Shown here: piece after piece, positions 34,191 through 46,585 of the stretch | How positions within the stretch are numbered: the stretch's first letter is position 1 | Layout: every line of letters starts with the position of its first letter | Assembly: GCA_017165825.1 (NCBI GenBank) | Contig: CM029367.1 | Location: forward strand, 30,653,814 to 30,717,813 | Length of the DNA: 64,000 bases | From: Hepsetus odoe | Lineage: Eukaryota; Chordata; Actinopteri; Characiformes; Hepsetidae | Direction: 5' to 3' | Made by a program: the position numbers and the translations under genes | Notes under the pieces: model-generated | The model's input: the letters and a program-made list of their open reading frames with translations, nothing else | What the model was told of the DNA's origin: nothing | Databases searched by the model: none

Positions 34191-34214
34191 TTTAATAATA
34201 ATAATAATAATAAC

Positions 34215-34245
<31 letters not shown>

Positions 34246-34246
34246 C
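34191..34246. repeat. (AAT)n microsatellite
   Basis: About 18 AAT units with one ACA interruption. Confidence 0.95.
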
Positions 34247-34507
34247 AGTCTGAGATCATACCGGCTTGTGCTTATTTGTCACAGAAACAGCAGTGATCTG
34301 AAGGTTTTACACCATGTTCATGTTCCAGAGTTAAATAGACAGAATTATGGCTTTTTTAAAAAGTAATTTTAATAAAAAGTGGAAATAGATGGACGTAATG
34401 TAATAATACTATAATATTCCTAACTCTAATAATTATACACACACACGCGCGCGCACACACAAACAAATATATTTATATATGTTACACTTTCGTGCTCCAG
34501 CAGCACA

Positions 34508-34511
<4 letters not shown>

Positions 34512-34562
<51 letters not shown>

Positions 34563-34635
34563 GCATCAATTTTGTAGCTTCTTAAACTAGGAATCTTCAG
34601 GTAGGGATGGCCTGATGGTCCTCTCTCTCTCTTTC

Positions 34636-34680
<45 letters not shown>

Positions 34681-34743
34681 ATCGCCCGCTTTTCGGGAGG
34701 ATTTTGAAACTGACACGTGAGTTATTTTATTTGGACAATGCTC

Positions 34744-34787
<44 letters not shown>

Positions 34788-34933
34788 AGATCCCACACAC
34801 TACATGTATGTTAAGCAGTGTTGTGTGAACGAGCACCAGCATGTGTGTGTGTAGGGGAGTGTGAGAGTGAGTGTGTGTATAAAAATTCACAAATTTCCCA
34901 CTGCAAGGCCCATGATTTATTCGTGTTTAAGTG

Positions 34934-34979
<46 letters not shown>
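34512..34979. repeat. cluster of CA, GT, CT and GT microsatellites
   Basis: Four long dinucleotide tracts within 470 bp: CA 34512-34559, GT 34639-34678, CT 34747-34781, GT 34936-34979. Confidence 0.95.
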
Positions 34980-34980
<1 letters not shown>

Positions 34981-36361
34981 AGAGTGTAATTTATCTGTCT
35001 GATTGGAGGTTCTTGAGTAATTGAAACACACCGAGTCTCCAGTTAATGACCCATAATCATGCTGCAGGTCAGTTGGTCAGACTCCTGCCCCCTCTCTCTG
35101 CTTCCATCTCCTTTCACACTGAATTCAGCACAAATAAATCAAGCCAGCCAGAGCCAAATATTTAAGCATGACACAAGTGTTTAATAAATGTGGTATGAAT
35201 CAAAGCTCTGCCCCGTGGACTGGACTCCAGTGAGGAGCCCACTGGCTCAGAGATGTTTTTCAGCCTAAAAATGATCAATAAAGCTGATAGGTCAGTTGCA
35301 GAGTCCAGACACAGCCTTTCCTGATGATTTCTCTTCAGAAACAAATCTGGAGGAACCTTATAAGTAAAGCAGATTTTGGATTCAAGCTCTCCCGGTCCCA
35401 AAGGTTTCTGTGTAGAAACGGGTGATCTGGTTCTTTTAAAGAACCTTTTCTAAAAAGCGCTCTATAAGACTACTAAAAGGAGTACATTTTCACAGGGATG
35501 GCCTGTGAAACTCCATGTGTCTGGCTTTAATCTTTCATTCCAAAATTTGTGCTTTATTTGTTTTGTTTTAAAATTATTCCATTATGAAATGATATAAATA
35601 CACTTTCCCTTAAAATAAGCATTCAAGGTACGCCTTAAATGCCATGTTATACTTATAATTAACATTTATACAGTTTTTATCTTGATGAACAAAAATTTTC
35701 AGACAGTGCATGTTGTAAAAAAAGGGTTATGTTTCTAACACAAGCTATAAAATCATTATTTTTGTACCGTCTAGAACCATTTTCATGTGTAGTATCTAGA
35801 ATATATATATATATATATGAGCATTTATAAAAATATACTCTGCATTTTTGTGTTCAAGTCTAATTTGGTTTGTTTGAGTGTGGTGGGATGCTGTTTGGGG
35901 CGGAAGGTGAAAGAAGGTGGACACCAGAAAGTAAAAGGTAAAAGTAAAGCTTTTTTCTCTGGAGGACTCATTAAAGCAGCCGACTCTGTGTTTCTGAGCC
36001 GCCCTGTAATCCACGGCCACGGCTTCATACGGTCGACATGCTTCCCCCCCACCTACACACAGGTAAGCCCTAACAAGCAGGTCAGTTTAATTTATACCAG
36101 CATTAAGCCCATCTGATATGGCAGCTGATAGGGAACAGGCAAAAGGCCAGATTTAAGGGACATTTACGAGAATTTAATCCAATTCATCTGCTTCCGTGAA
36201 CCACAGCCATTATGTCGAGGATGCAACATTGCAAAGAACAGTTGCCTTTTTGTGTCCAGCCTTTTTCCCCCTTACAAATGTTTTTATACTAGTTGGTGTC
36301 ATTTCTTTATTCAGTAATTAAGCAATTTGTGTTTTCATCAATTCCCTGGTTGACCACTTTC

Positions 36362-36398
<37 letters not shown>

Positions 36399-36399
36399 G
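36362..36399. repeat. (AAT)n microsatellite
   Basis: About 12 pure units. Confidence 0.95.
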
Positions 36400-37452
36400 C
36401 TGCAGCATGATCTATAGTTCTCGCACATTACTAACAATAATCTAAACGTTTTACGTAAATAATACAATTTCGTAGTTTTAATAAAGCAGACACTCACACA
36501 AACACAGACCATGTAGCCGGGAAAAATCACAAAAATCACAATTTTTATTCGTTAAATAACTCTGCATTAGTCTCTATTAAAACATGTGCACTCAGATCCC
36601 ATATTTCACATAAAAAATGGCTGAATATTATTTTCTATATAAGAAACTAATGTTGCTGTGATATAATCGTTCTTTGTAAAGTTGACTTGGTCTGCATTAG
36701 CAGTCCAGGTGAGTAAAATAAACAAAGGTAATTGAAGCCTAATTTTTTAAAACTCTTGACCAAACAATCATTTCCGCCCTCTTTCCTACTTTTCCACCTT
36801 ACAGCCTGGTGGAATCGATTTATTCTGAATTTAATTACCTTTATATTACAGTTCTCATTTTAGGTTCCATATTATATATGTACGTACGCATCTAAATGTA
36901 ATAATAGTTTCTCCTGTTTGTATTTCATATTTCTGTGTCTCTCTGTAATTATAACACACCCCATGTTTATTATGTGCATCTGTGTGTAGTAATTATATCC
37001 ATGTGTAATAAAATATAGTATGATCTGCATTAATGTACATGTACTCATGTTACAGCCCATGAATATCTGAATGTATCTGTAGATGTAATAATAATATGTA
37101 ACGTAAGGATTGAATAAAAGTAATAGTTTTATCCTCCTAAAAATGCCCAATTCTAACTTTAACCTTAGAAACACATGGTATTACTCTCTCATTAGAAACA
37201 TGCAGGGCTGTCTCTGACTTTTCTACAAATTCAGAACACAAACACACAAACACACACCGTTGTCCCGTCTCCTTTCCAACGGCTCTTTGATCCAGGACCA
37301 TTTAATGAACAGTCTGAAGTGTAATCCTTACTGTGAGAGCAGCAGTGAGGGAAGAGTAATCCTGTCCCGTCCATTTAAGCCAAGCATTTAACCCAAGCCA
37401 GTCCTCAGAGGCCACACCCACTTCCACATCAACCATGTGGTTTTCCCTTTAG

Positions 37453-37454
37453 AG

Positions 37455-37497
<43 letters not shown>

Positions 37498-37553
37498 TCA
37501 GTACACCTTTACAGCTGTGTTGCCCCTGCTGAATAGAAGTAATAGTCATGTGA

Positions 37554-37602
<49 letters not shown>
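37453..37602. repeat. (CT)n(CA)n and (CT)n microsatellites
   Basis: CT tract with a CA extension at 37453-37498 and a second CT tract at 37557-37602. Confidence 0.95.
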
Positions 37603-37603
<1 letters not shown>

Positions 37604-38620
37604 GTCACTCTTTTTCCTCTCTCTGTCTCATCAATAACCCTTATCACCAGAGCTCATCACTTCCTCTGCCTCGTCCCACAGCACCTGTTCTCCCTTCCAG
37701 CACCTAACAGCTCATCCTTCCATCTGCTGACAGACTTCACCCTTGACAATCTCCCAGAATTCCCTCTGTGCTCAGCTAGCTCTTTCCTCATTGGCCAAAC
37801 GTCTGGATCTGATGGCTGCAGACTGAGCGACTCTGATTTGAACGTGCCCTGCAAACGCTATCTCCACTCCTGTCTGGCTTATCAGTGATCCTTGCCTGGC
37901 CGTGTTTCAGTCTTTTCCACTGCTGCCCTACCTCTGCTGCTTTTTCTCTTCCTTCTCTTCTCCTCTTCACCTTTCCATCATCATCCACTTCTGCTTTCAG
38001 CTCCCTTTCTTCTAACACTGACTCAGATTCAGCGCCTCACCTCTATTCTGCAAGCACACACACTGGGTGCTGCAATGTGCCTGACAACACAATAAAAACA
38101 TCCTGGTGAGTCAGACATGTTACACGGATGTATGTTGCCAGTGTGTCTTAGAAAATATATCCGTGACCCAAGTTGGTAACATTATGTTCCCTAGGTAAAG
38201 CTACTGAAGATGTGATCTGGAAGGCACGGTAAAAAAAGATATTTTAACACAAAAACTGTCCCTAAACATAGAATTTTGTTCAATCAACTCCAAACATTAA
38301 AGTAGACACGCCATTATTGTTTAGATGTAATTTCCTTACACTGTACCATCCCAGTACCTGTTCCTTTTCTTTATGAAGGCTCACTGTGATTAGTTCTCAT
38401 TTGCATATTTCTGCATTTCTGCATCACTGTAAAAATAATATTTCAAATGTTGTGCAGTTCTAAAAACATGTTCAAAAAGAGCGCTGTGCAGAATGATTTA
38501 GTAAAACAGTGATGGCTAAATAGTCAATATACTGTCCTAAGCATCGTCTGTAATGTTTTGAGAATAAGGCACATGAGAGTGTTGACTTAAGTCTGTTTTT
38601 TTGGTCATTTCAATTATATT

Positions 38621-38836
38621 GGTGCAGCGGTGGCCTAGTGGTTAGGGAGTTGGATCCAGGATTGGAAGGTCATGGGTTCAAATCCCAGAACAGTAGGTTG
38701 CCCTGAGTTCCCCTTAAGCAAGCTACCATCCCCATCACTGCTCCCCGGGGTTGCATGGTGTTCGTGGGTGAAAAGCAGAAGTTGCTGTTTGTTGCATTTC
38801 ATTGTGAAATTGTGAAAACAAATATTCACCTTCACT
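38621..38836 (+). repeat. tRNA-derived SINE, family A
   Basis: Head GGTGCAGCGGTGGCCTAGTG, B box GGGTTCAAATCCC, shortened 3' part. Confidence 0.85.
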
Positions 38837-39446
38837 AAATACGCAGCACTCAGTGAAACGAAAGAACATTCCTCCAGGACCTTGATGCTACCAGGGCATC
38901 ACTGTGCAACACATGCTCAGTTCAACAACCAAACTAAGCTCATTGCTCATCGCATCCATCAGAGTGTTCAGTCCATCCCTGAGTGGAAATCATGGATCAA
39001 CATGCTGATTTTTCAGTCTACTCAGGTTCTAGCTGGAACTTCAGATCTTCTCTATGTTCCATAGAGTCCATTTAACTGCTGAATTTGCTGCAAACGTGAA
39101 CTCATTTAAAAACGGCTTCTAAAGAAGCATTAATAGTAATAGTATTTCCTCCTTAAAAACAAGTCAAAAAGTATTCTCTTAAAAATGTTTTGCAAAATAT
39201 CATGAATTCTATTATCCTCCCAGCGCTCCTTACAAACACGCACCTCAACAGGTTCCATTGGTCAGATAACACTCTGCCATGTTAACTGTCCGATGTTCAT
39301 CATGCAACAATTAAAAATACTAGTTTAAACCAGCTATAATAATAAAATCTCACTGGGGTGCTATCACAAATAAGCATTAATTTCAAGGACATTTTTATCA
39401 TATGAAGCAGCCTGGATCTAATAGCCATAAATTAATCTCTCTCTGT

Positions 39447-39493
<47 letters not shown>

Positions 39494-40190
39494 ACACACA
39501 CACAAAACGCAAAGCAAAACAAACACCAGCATGTACACACTGTTATGCACAGTTAACTTTTCTCAAATGTTTTTCCTGCAGAGCAAGAGGTTTTTGGGAA
39601 ACCATTATGGCAACACTATTTATTATAATAAATCTTTTTATAGAATATAGAAAAACATAGAATAAGCCAATGCAAACATGTGATTAACGGTGTAGTCTTG
39701 TGGTTAACTAGTATCCTTACTGGCAGGAGAGTAATTGGAACTAAATCATGATTTACTTCATGTAAATTGAACAATTTAACTTTCATAGAGCAAACGATAC
39801 TTTAAAAGTGTCATTTAGCAGCACAGTCTGATTGAAAATAAGGCAAAGGAGCCAGAGAACTTATTTTTCTTCTTCTGGTGATCAGGGGGAAACCTGGGCT
39901 AAGAACTTTTGCAGATACCAGACATTTCTCGGAGGTTAAAGTGTTCAGGTAGCAGGGTTGAGTAAGTATGTCACCAATAAATGGATTTTTTTCCAAACCT
40001 ATAATGGATGTTTCAATTATGAGACGTTATATATAAATACATGCATTAATGCTAAACAATGCACTTTTTGAAATTATAACTTTCTAGATGGTTTCTAGGG
40101 TCTATAGATAGATTTTAATGTTTGATTTTTTAAAACGAAGGACAATGGAACGGTGTCGATAATATGCTTTACATTTTTTGTTATAAAAAA
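38837..40190. other. gene-free DNA with one CA tract
   Basis: No exon found. The (CA)n tract is at 39449-39504. Confidence 0.6.
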
Positions 40191-40490
40191 TGGCCCCAGG
40201 GTCGGAAAGTTGTGGGTCCGAATCCCAGACTTTGTAACTTTGTCTCTGTACTTAATTCTCCAGCAGTGGCTTAGTGTTTAGGGACTAGGTCCCAGGATCA
40301 GAAGGGTTTGTATCCTGGACTAGAAGGTTGCCATGAGCAAGGTACTGTTCTCATCACTGCTCCCCGGGCAGTTTTAAATAGCTGCCCTCTACTGCACGGT
40401 GTGTGTGGGTGAAAAGCAGAGGTTGAATTTTGTTGTTGTTCACTTTGTGCTGTGCCATGTTTCATAATGACAAAAACATCATCACTTTCA
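40191..40490 (+). repeat. tRNA-derived SINE, family A, broken or nested copy
   Basis: A head fragment with B box (GGGTCCGAATCCCAG) at about 40191-40230 is followed at 40261 by a second head (CAGCAGTGGCTTAGTG) and a complete body and 3' end. This suggests a partial copy next to, or interrupted by, a second one. Confidence 0.75.
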
Positions 40491-40973
40491 AGCATTATAC
40501 AGTCATAAGCGCAGTTCTGGACACCACCAGTCAACATATTTTGTGCATTTTCTTAAAGAAACTCATTTATTTAGCACAAAATCATCCTCATTCTGCAAGA
40601 TGATGTGCACTTTCTATGTGCTGAGTTTGATATATCAGGAAAAAAGTCACACATAATGTGCCATAACTGTTGCACAGGCCATGTTATGCATTTTTCCCAC
40701 CGGTATATTAGGTGGCCAAAAAAAGAAACAGAAATTGTGCATAAAAACGTGTTGTAGTGTGTGAGTACTTATGTGTACTGCACACTTATTTGGCAAGGGG
40801 TGCCAAAAATTTGGCATATGCCATGCATTTCAATGGAACTTTGCACTGCAATCATGGAAACAAACAAACAAACAAACAAACAATCGAATAAATGAGTCAT
40901 CTATTCAAATCTGTATTAGTGTCTGTTTAGAACACGCCAGCCATTCATTCTAAATAATGCATTTTGGTTCCAT

Positions 40974-41000
40974 TACACACACACACACACACACACACAT

Positions 41001-41031
<31 letters not shown>
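40974..41031. repeat. (CA)n microsatellite
   Basis: Two CA tracts separated by TAAA. Confidence 0.95.
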
Positions 41032-41033
<2 letters not shown>

Positions 41034-41877
41034 GCTCCCACTGACAAGCCAGTCAGCCACTTCCCCTCTTCATCCATTGCCGGCCGCTTCATTACGCATT
41101 ATCAGCAATCAATCTCTCCCCAAATAAAATGAAACTGAAAAATCATTAGACTAATGAGGACAGCTCAGTCTCAGGCCTACTGCTGCCTTCTAATCATCAT
41201 CAATCCAGCCAATAGGTTTCTGCCAAGTTGCTCTAATACAGCTACACCCTCTACAGCAATGCCACATTCCCTCCACACACACACACACGCACACACACGT
41301 CTGCGGTTCTCTGCCTGTGTGCTCATTTTTTACCCAACGCTGGGCCATTTCGCAGACAAATGAGATTCATAACTCATGATCCTGGGTTCTAACACAATAC
41401 AACTAACCAGTTTATGCAGCACATTCAAAATCCAATGAAACAAGGGGAAATCTGGCTCATAATCGGAACCATATGCCTCCATCCTCGCAATGTGCACCGT
41501 ACACACATACACACTCCGGCACAACAACAACATGGCGGCTCGTCCCTGATAGCAGACACACAGAGTGGCTCACTCTGTAAGGGCAACCCAGAACCTCCAA
41601 AAACAAAACCTCAGAGCGGTAATGAGTTAAATCAAGAAGAGCGAGTCAGGAACTTTGTCATTGCCATGGATATGGAAGTACTCATGGCAACGAGGCTTCT
41701 GGGGAACACTAGAAAAGGGGAATCTAGTGTTGGGTAATTTATTGCATAGATACCATAGATAATAGAGAAAATATTTTTGCAGCACAGCATTGCGCAATAG
41801 TCTACAACCTCCTCTCATTTCTTTAAAGTGGAAAAGTTGGAAAGTGAGACTATAGATACGGTGATGTGCTGCAACAT

Positions 41878-42085
41878 AAATCCAGTCTAAATACAAATAG
41901 ATTTTAATTCTAACCAGCATTAAAGTCAGTGTTAGATATGACCACCGTTATTCTTCAGCACAGCCTCAACCCTCTTAGCTGAGCTTGTTTCTTTAAGTCG
42001 TCTTTAAGAACAGTTCTCTTCTTTGGACGTCATCTGCCCTTTGTTTTCCATCTTTGCGGAGATGATCCCCCACTGCTTCTGTCTC
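41878..42085. mobile_element. DNA-transposon fragment
   Basis: Shares TCCAGTCTAAA, TTTAATTCTAACCAGC and GACCACCGTTATTCTTCAGC followed by ACAGCCT with 49485-49570, so both belong to one dispersed family. This family also appears at 7640-7800. Termini are not preserved here. Confidence 0.65.
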
Positions 42086-45000
42086 TGAAACTGAAATGAA
42101 AGCCAAGAACTTTTGTAAATTAAGCCACAAACTAGTTCAGTTTAGTAAACATCCTAGTTAATGACAACGTACTTTTCAACAGTTCAACAGCAGATCCCAG
42201 TCAGCCAATGACATTGCAGCTGGATTTGAGATATGGTTGCATCACAACTTTATTCCTTCCTTCTTTCAACTTTAAAGGGTTCTTCACAATTCACAAACAG
42301 TTAAGAACCATTGTTAAAAGGTTCTTAAGGGAAGTGGCATCGCACAAAGAACCCTGTCTGGCACCACGATTTCTAAGACTTTAGCTCGAGACTGGGTGGT
42401 GATACTGTAGTTATGTATAGAATGATGAATATGACCCAATAATAACATGAGACAGGGCAGTTGGTTACACTACAGTTATGGTTACCCCAAGACAACTGTT
42501 CCCGCCCACTTCAGCTGGAAATGACTTTTATAGGAGTTTAAGAGTGCAAAGAAACACACACACACACACACACAGAGTGTATGTGATGGGTTGTGCACTG
42601 CGGTACCTCCCTGTACAATTTAACACAATATTAGTCCACTCTGTCGACAGTGTGCGGTTGCCTCTATCTCTCCTTCAATCAATCACACTCCTGCAGATTA
42701 CTCAGCTTCTGCTCTAACCTGTCCTGCTCTCCGAGCCATAATTCCTGAAAAGGACCTGACTTATCCAACCACAGCACAGCTGTGTGGGGGAAAAAAAAAG
42801 GCTGTGAGAATCCAGGGCCTTCTTTTTTCCTGCTGTTACCTCAGCTGGTTTTGCGCTCTTGTGGAATATGGATGGTTGCACATCTAATTATCTTCAAAAC
42901 ATTTATAATGTGCTGCTAGATTTGGGAACACTCAGTCTCCTACAGCTGGTCCTGACATTCAAAACATACGTATTGATGGCCGTTCATGGAGTCTGAATGT
43001 TGTAAGGTTGAATTCAACGCCAAAGCAGCAGCGCTCCTGCGTCGGCCTGATGATGGATGAGGAGCATCAAGCAGGAATCTGACCTCTTCCCATTTAACTT
43101 CATCTTCAGGGCACTGAGCGTTAATATGCCAAGCCCATGCGGGAGCTGTCCACTGACTGAATTCAATCCACGCACTGGATGACGGGGAACAGCATGAAGT
43201 CACCACCTTGGGATGGATTGTGTTTGCTCTCCGGCTTGGGGTGGTGTCCATGCTTCCATCCATCCTTAAGGATTTCCAGAATGGGCCCAAACGTCAATGC
43301 TTAGGATAATCAAACAGAGGGAGCTAGAGATTCTAGACTAATTCTGAATGGAAAGTTTTGCAGAGAGAGTCCAGAAAGCATGAAGGGTCAGTGCTAATAA
43401 GTTATTGTTTTCTTTTCGGATGTGTGAGGGCTCTCTGGTCTGGTTTACTGCTGCTGTATTATTATACCGTCCCTGAACATTCTTCTCTTCCTCTCTCTCT
43501 GATTTTCTCCCTCTCTCCTCAAGAGGAGGAATGAAAACAGAGAGTCATTAGTCTGTTATTTTGTGCTTTCACAGCTCATTGATAGACATGTGTTTTTAAT
43601 GCGCCTAATTCCGAATCGCAATAACTTCTCCCAGTGTTCGAGGAGAGCACAGCAGATGGGAGCATGAACAGTGGACACAGGACAATGCTTCTGATTTCAT
43701 CCACCCATACATTTGCAGCTCCATTTCTGAGGGACTCATGCTTGCCTTTTCCATTCTAGGTCTGCACATCCCACATGGATATTTCCACTACAGGAAGCGT
43801 TCCAGGAAGCGTTCCAGGAAGCGTTCCAGGGAGCAAGGACCGCGTCAGGAGCTCAGGTACTCATAGGCTCAGGAATGAACATTTTTCTGTGGACAAGGGT
43901 GGAGCTTGATGTACTGTTACCAGTGGGCTAGATGCAGGCGTCCTATAATCTTTTACCACACTGGGTTGTCACTCAAAGAAGAGATCCATTACAAATTACT
44001 AGTTACTTCACCGACTCAGATAACAGACAGATGGATGGACAGTTACTTCCCTCTAACTGCTTTGTCATTACCTATTATGTCCCTGAAATGATACACATTT
44101 GCACCAACACAAAGGTACAAGAAAAACTCCAGGAATCCTTTTTGTTCATTTATTTAGGGAAAAAAATATTCAGCTGCTGTAAATATTGTTTCAAAGGTCT
44201 TTCTGTTTGAACAAGAGCAGCCAGTTATATTTGATTAAAGTTCGGAATGGCAGACTAGAAGTCCAGAATCTAGCTACTACATGGTAAAAAAAAAAAAGAG
44301 GTTGGTTTTTATCTTTGGCAGGGATATCCGTACTCACATTGGCAAGAAAAATGAAGTGATGTAGTCAATTGAGGAAGATCATAGAGATGCAGAGAGATGT
44401 AGAGAATATTTAGAATCTGAATTCATCATAGAAATTGTTCTCTTGGAGTCATGTGAGTGCCTCAAGTAACTAAATTCAGTCCATTCGTATTTGAACAGCC
44501 TGCTGTTTTGTTCTCCCATCTCTAAACACCTGATCTGACCATGAATTAGTTCATATTTGGGATTAGGTGTGATGAGATGATGATGTGTATAGTGTGGAGT
44601 CTCCAGGTTTGGTGCTGGGAGCCGCTGGGTTGGAGGGGGTGTTATTAGGTTTTAGGTATTAGATAAGATGAGCAATTAGAAGCATCTGCAAGAGTCATTT
44701 CAAATGAAAGTGTTCCCCAAAATGATGCGTGACATTCTTACAGAGCTGTAATGCAGGTAAATGTATTTACATTAACACATTTCTTTCTATCCTTTCAATC
44801 AAAGAAACCACCCGTGATTATAAAAATGTTATAGAACCGTTATAGGATCTCTCCTGAGCACAGAATGAATTCAAAAGAAATTGATTTGTCAGAACAAAGA
44901 AAAGTCTGCAAAAAGATCTAGACAGGTTCAGCCTCAAACTCCAATCTGTAATATTTGTTCATTTTAAATAAAGATCACCATTTTTTTGTGCAGCTTTTCA

Positions 45001-46340
45001 GTTCTTCAGGATGGTTGCAAATTCTGAAGAAGTTCTGAAATGTTGGAAAGTTTCCAGAAAAGCATGCATCAACCAATGAGTGCAATGTAAAAACACACAC
45101 CTTTACACCGGATCTAATAGAGAAACTATTATGTGCCATGTTTCATCTGTAGCTAGGTCTTATCTTAAACTGAACCTTCTTCATTCACTGGAGAAAGCAG
45201 GAGCATTTGAGGCCTGGAGAGATAAATACTGCGATACCAGTCAGACCTCAAGCAACTGGCGACATCTTGGCCAGGCTGTTTGGGAGTTATTGGGCTGCGT
45301 TTTGTGGCCATGGCCGATTTATTATAGAGCTGGCCACTTCTAAACCACCTTCCATCATGCCGGCTCGCTCTCCTGCCGGCCATTATCCCCCCAGCAATGT
45401 AAGCCACATACACAAAAGTGCCTGGCGCTAATTTACAGCCCACTGATGGATTTACACCCTCCTGGCCATTAGTGTGTACATTACCCTCGGCATGTTATGT
45501 AATGGTGTTAGGGAGATTTAAGAAAAGGATAACAAGCCATAAATTTGAGCTCTTCTGTGGTGAGAAAAGAGCATCCAGGTGAAAAGTGCTCAGAGTGCAA
45601 GCCTCTCTGGACTGGGCTTGGAAAAGGAGCCAGGAGTGTGTTTGGGCATTAAGGCTGCACAGTCGTTTATTTGTTAAGTGTGATTGAGGGGATACAGAGG
45701 CGTTTGGGTCCAGGGAAGGAGAGCCGTGTTTAGCGGCATGTGCCGGAGTTAAGATTGGCAGCGTCGCTGACTTTGCAGCTGATTTTGATGAATGGATGAT
45801 AGGTGTTAATTGCTAATGGATGGAAAACCTGAGTTGCTTGAACAACACTGTTTTGCTTGCGAAGTCACAAAGTGCATGGTTACAGCTTCGTTAATTTTCC
45901 AAAAGCAGCTATGAGATGTTCGTTCAGTCATTCAAACAAAGCTGCAGTTGTGTTTGAATACGTTCCCCTCCTTACTTGTCTAAAAAATGACCCCCTCCCC
46001 ATTCCGCCCAAACGGACCCCATTCCCACCCATTTCAGTCTGTACAAAACGTATGTCTTTACATGTGGTAATTTACAGTTTCTAAACAAGGCCGATTGCCT
46101 GAATTCAGATCAGAACATAAAACGTCAGCCACACTTTCCAGAGCAGCAGCGCTCTGGGATGATAATGCAGTCAGGTCAAACTGGGTGAACCCTGTTCGGT
46201 GTTGTAGATGAATCAAAGTGTTTGTGCTGCTGTTTGGAGTCGTCCTGTCAAGCTCCCCTGAGATTTCCTCCCAGTCCGCAGCCATGTTTAATATTAAGTT
46301 TGTATTTTTTGAATCATCATTCACACAGTACTGATAAAAC
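42086..46340. other. gene-free DNA upstream of hand2
   Basis: No exon could be supported. A 116-codon minus-strand frame at 42940-43290 has no recognisable family. A 12-bp repeat with STAT-like motifs lies at 43791-43830. Segment 45150-45480 is complex and free of simple repeats, and could be a conserved non-coding element (inference only). Confidence 0.5.
43791..43831. repeat. 12-bp tandem repeat containing TTCCAGGAA
   Basis: CCAGGAAGCGTT is repeated about three times. TTCCAGGAA occurs at 43800-43808 and 43812-43820, with a variant copy at 43824. Confidence 0.85.
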
Positions 46341-46369
46341 AAGTAAACCCTAAATACAAAGTACTGAAC

Positions 46370-46585
46370 ACTCTAAACACACTCTATACATCATACACAC
46401 TCTATACACCATACACACTCTATACACTATGCACACTCTATACACCATACACACTATATACACCATACACACTCTATACACTATACACACTCTATACACC
46501 ATACACACTATATACACTATACACACTATATACACTATACACACTATACACACTCTATACACATTCTATACACTATAAACACTTA
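46370..46585. repeat. 18- to 20-bp minisatellite
   Basis: Units approximating ACACTCTATACACCATAC, with CTATA/CATA and CTAT/TATA variants, about eleven copies. It gives a spurious minus-strand frame of repeated Val-Cys-Ile-Val-Tyr. Confidence 0.92.

Larger units (their letters stand above)
33291..38620. other. upstream flank of hand2
   Basis: No coding exon found. The region is crowded with simple repeats: AAT at 34191-34246 and 36362-36399, CA at 34512-34559, GT at 34639-34678 and 34936-34979, CT at 34747-34781, 37453-37480 and 37557-37601. Complex sequence around 33300-33420 is CpG-rich and continuous with the hand2 promoter. Confidence 0.6.

Noticed and set aside
42940..43290. 116-codon minus-strand frame with several Trp and Cys residues
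   Set aside because: No recognisable domain, no paralogue in the window and no convincing splice context. It may be a chance frame; a protein search would decide.
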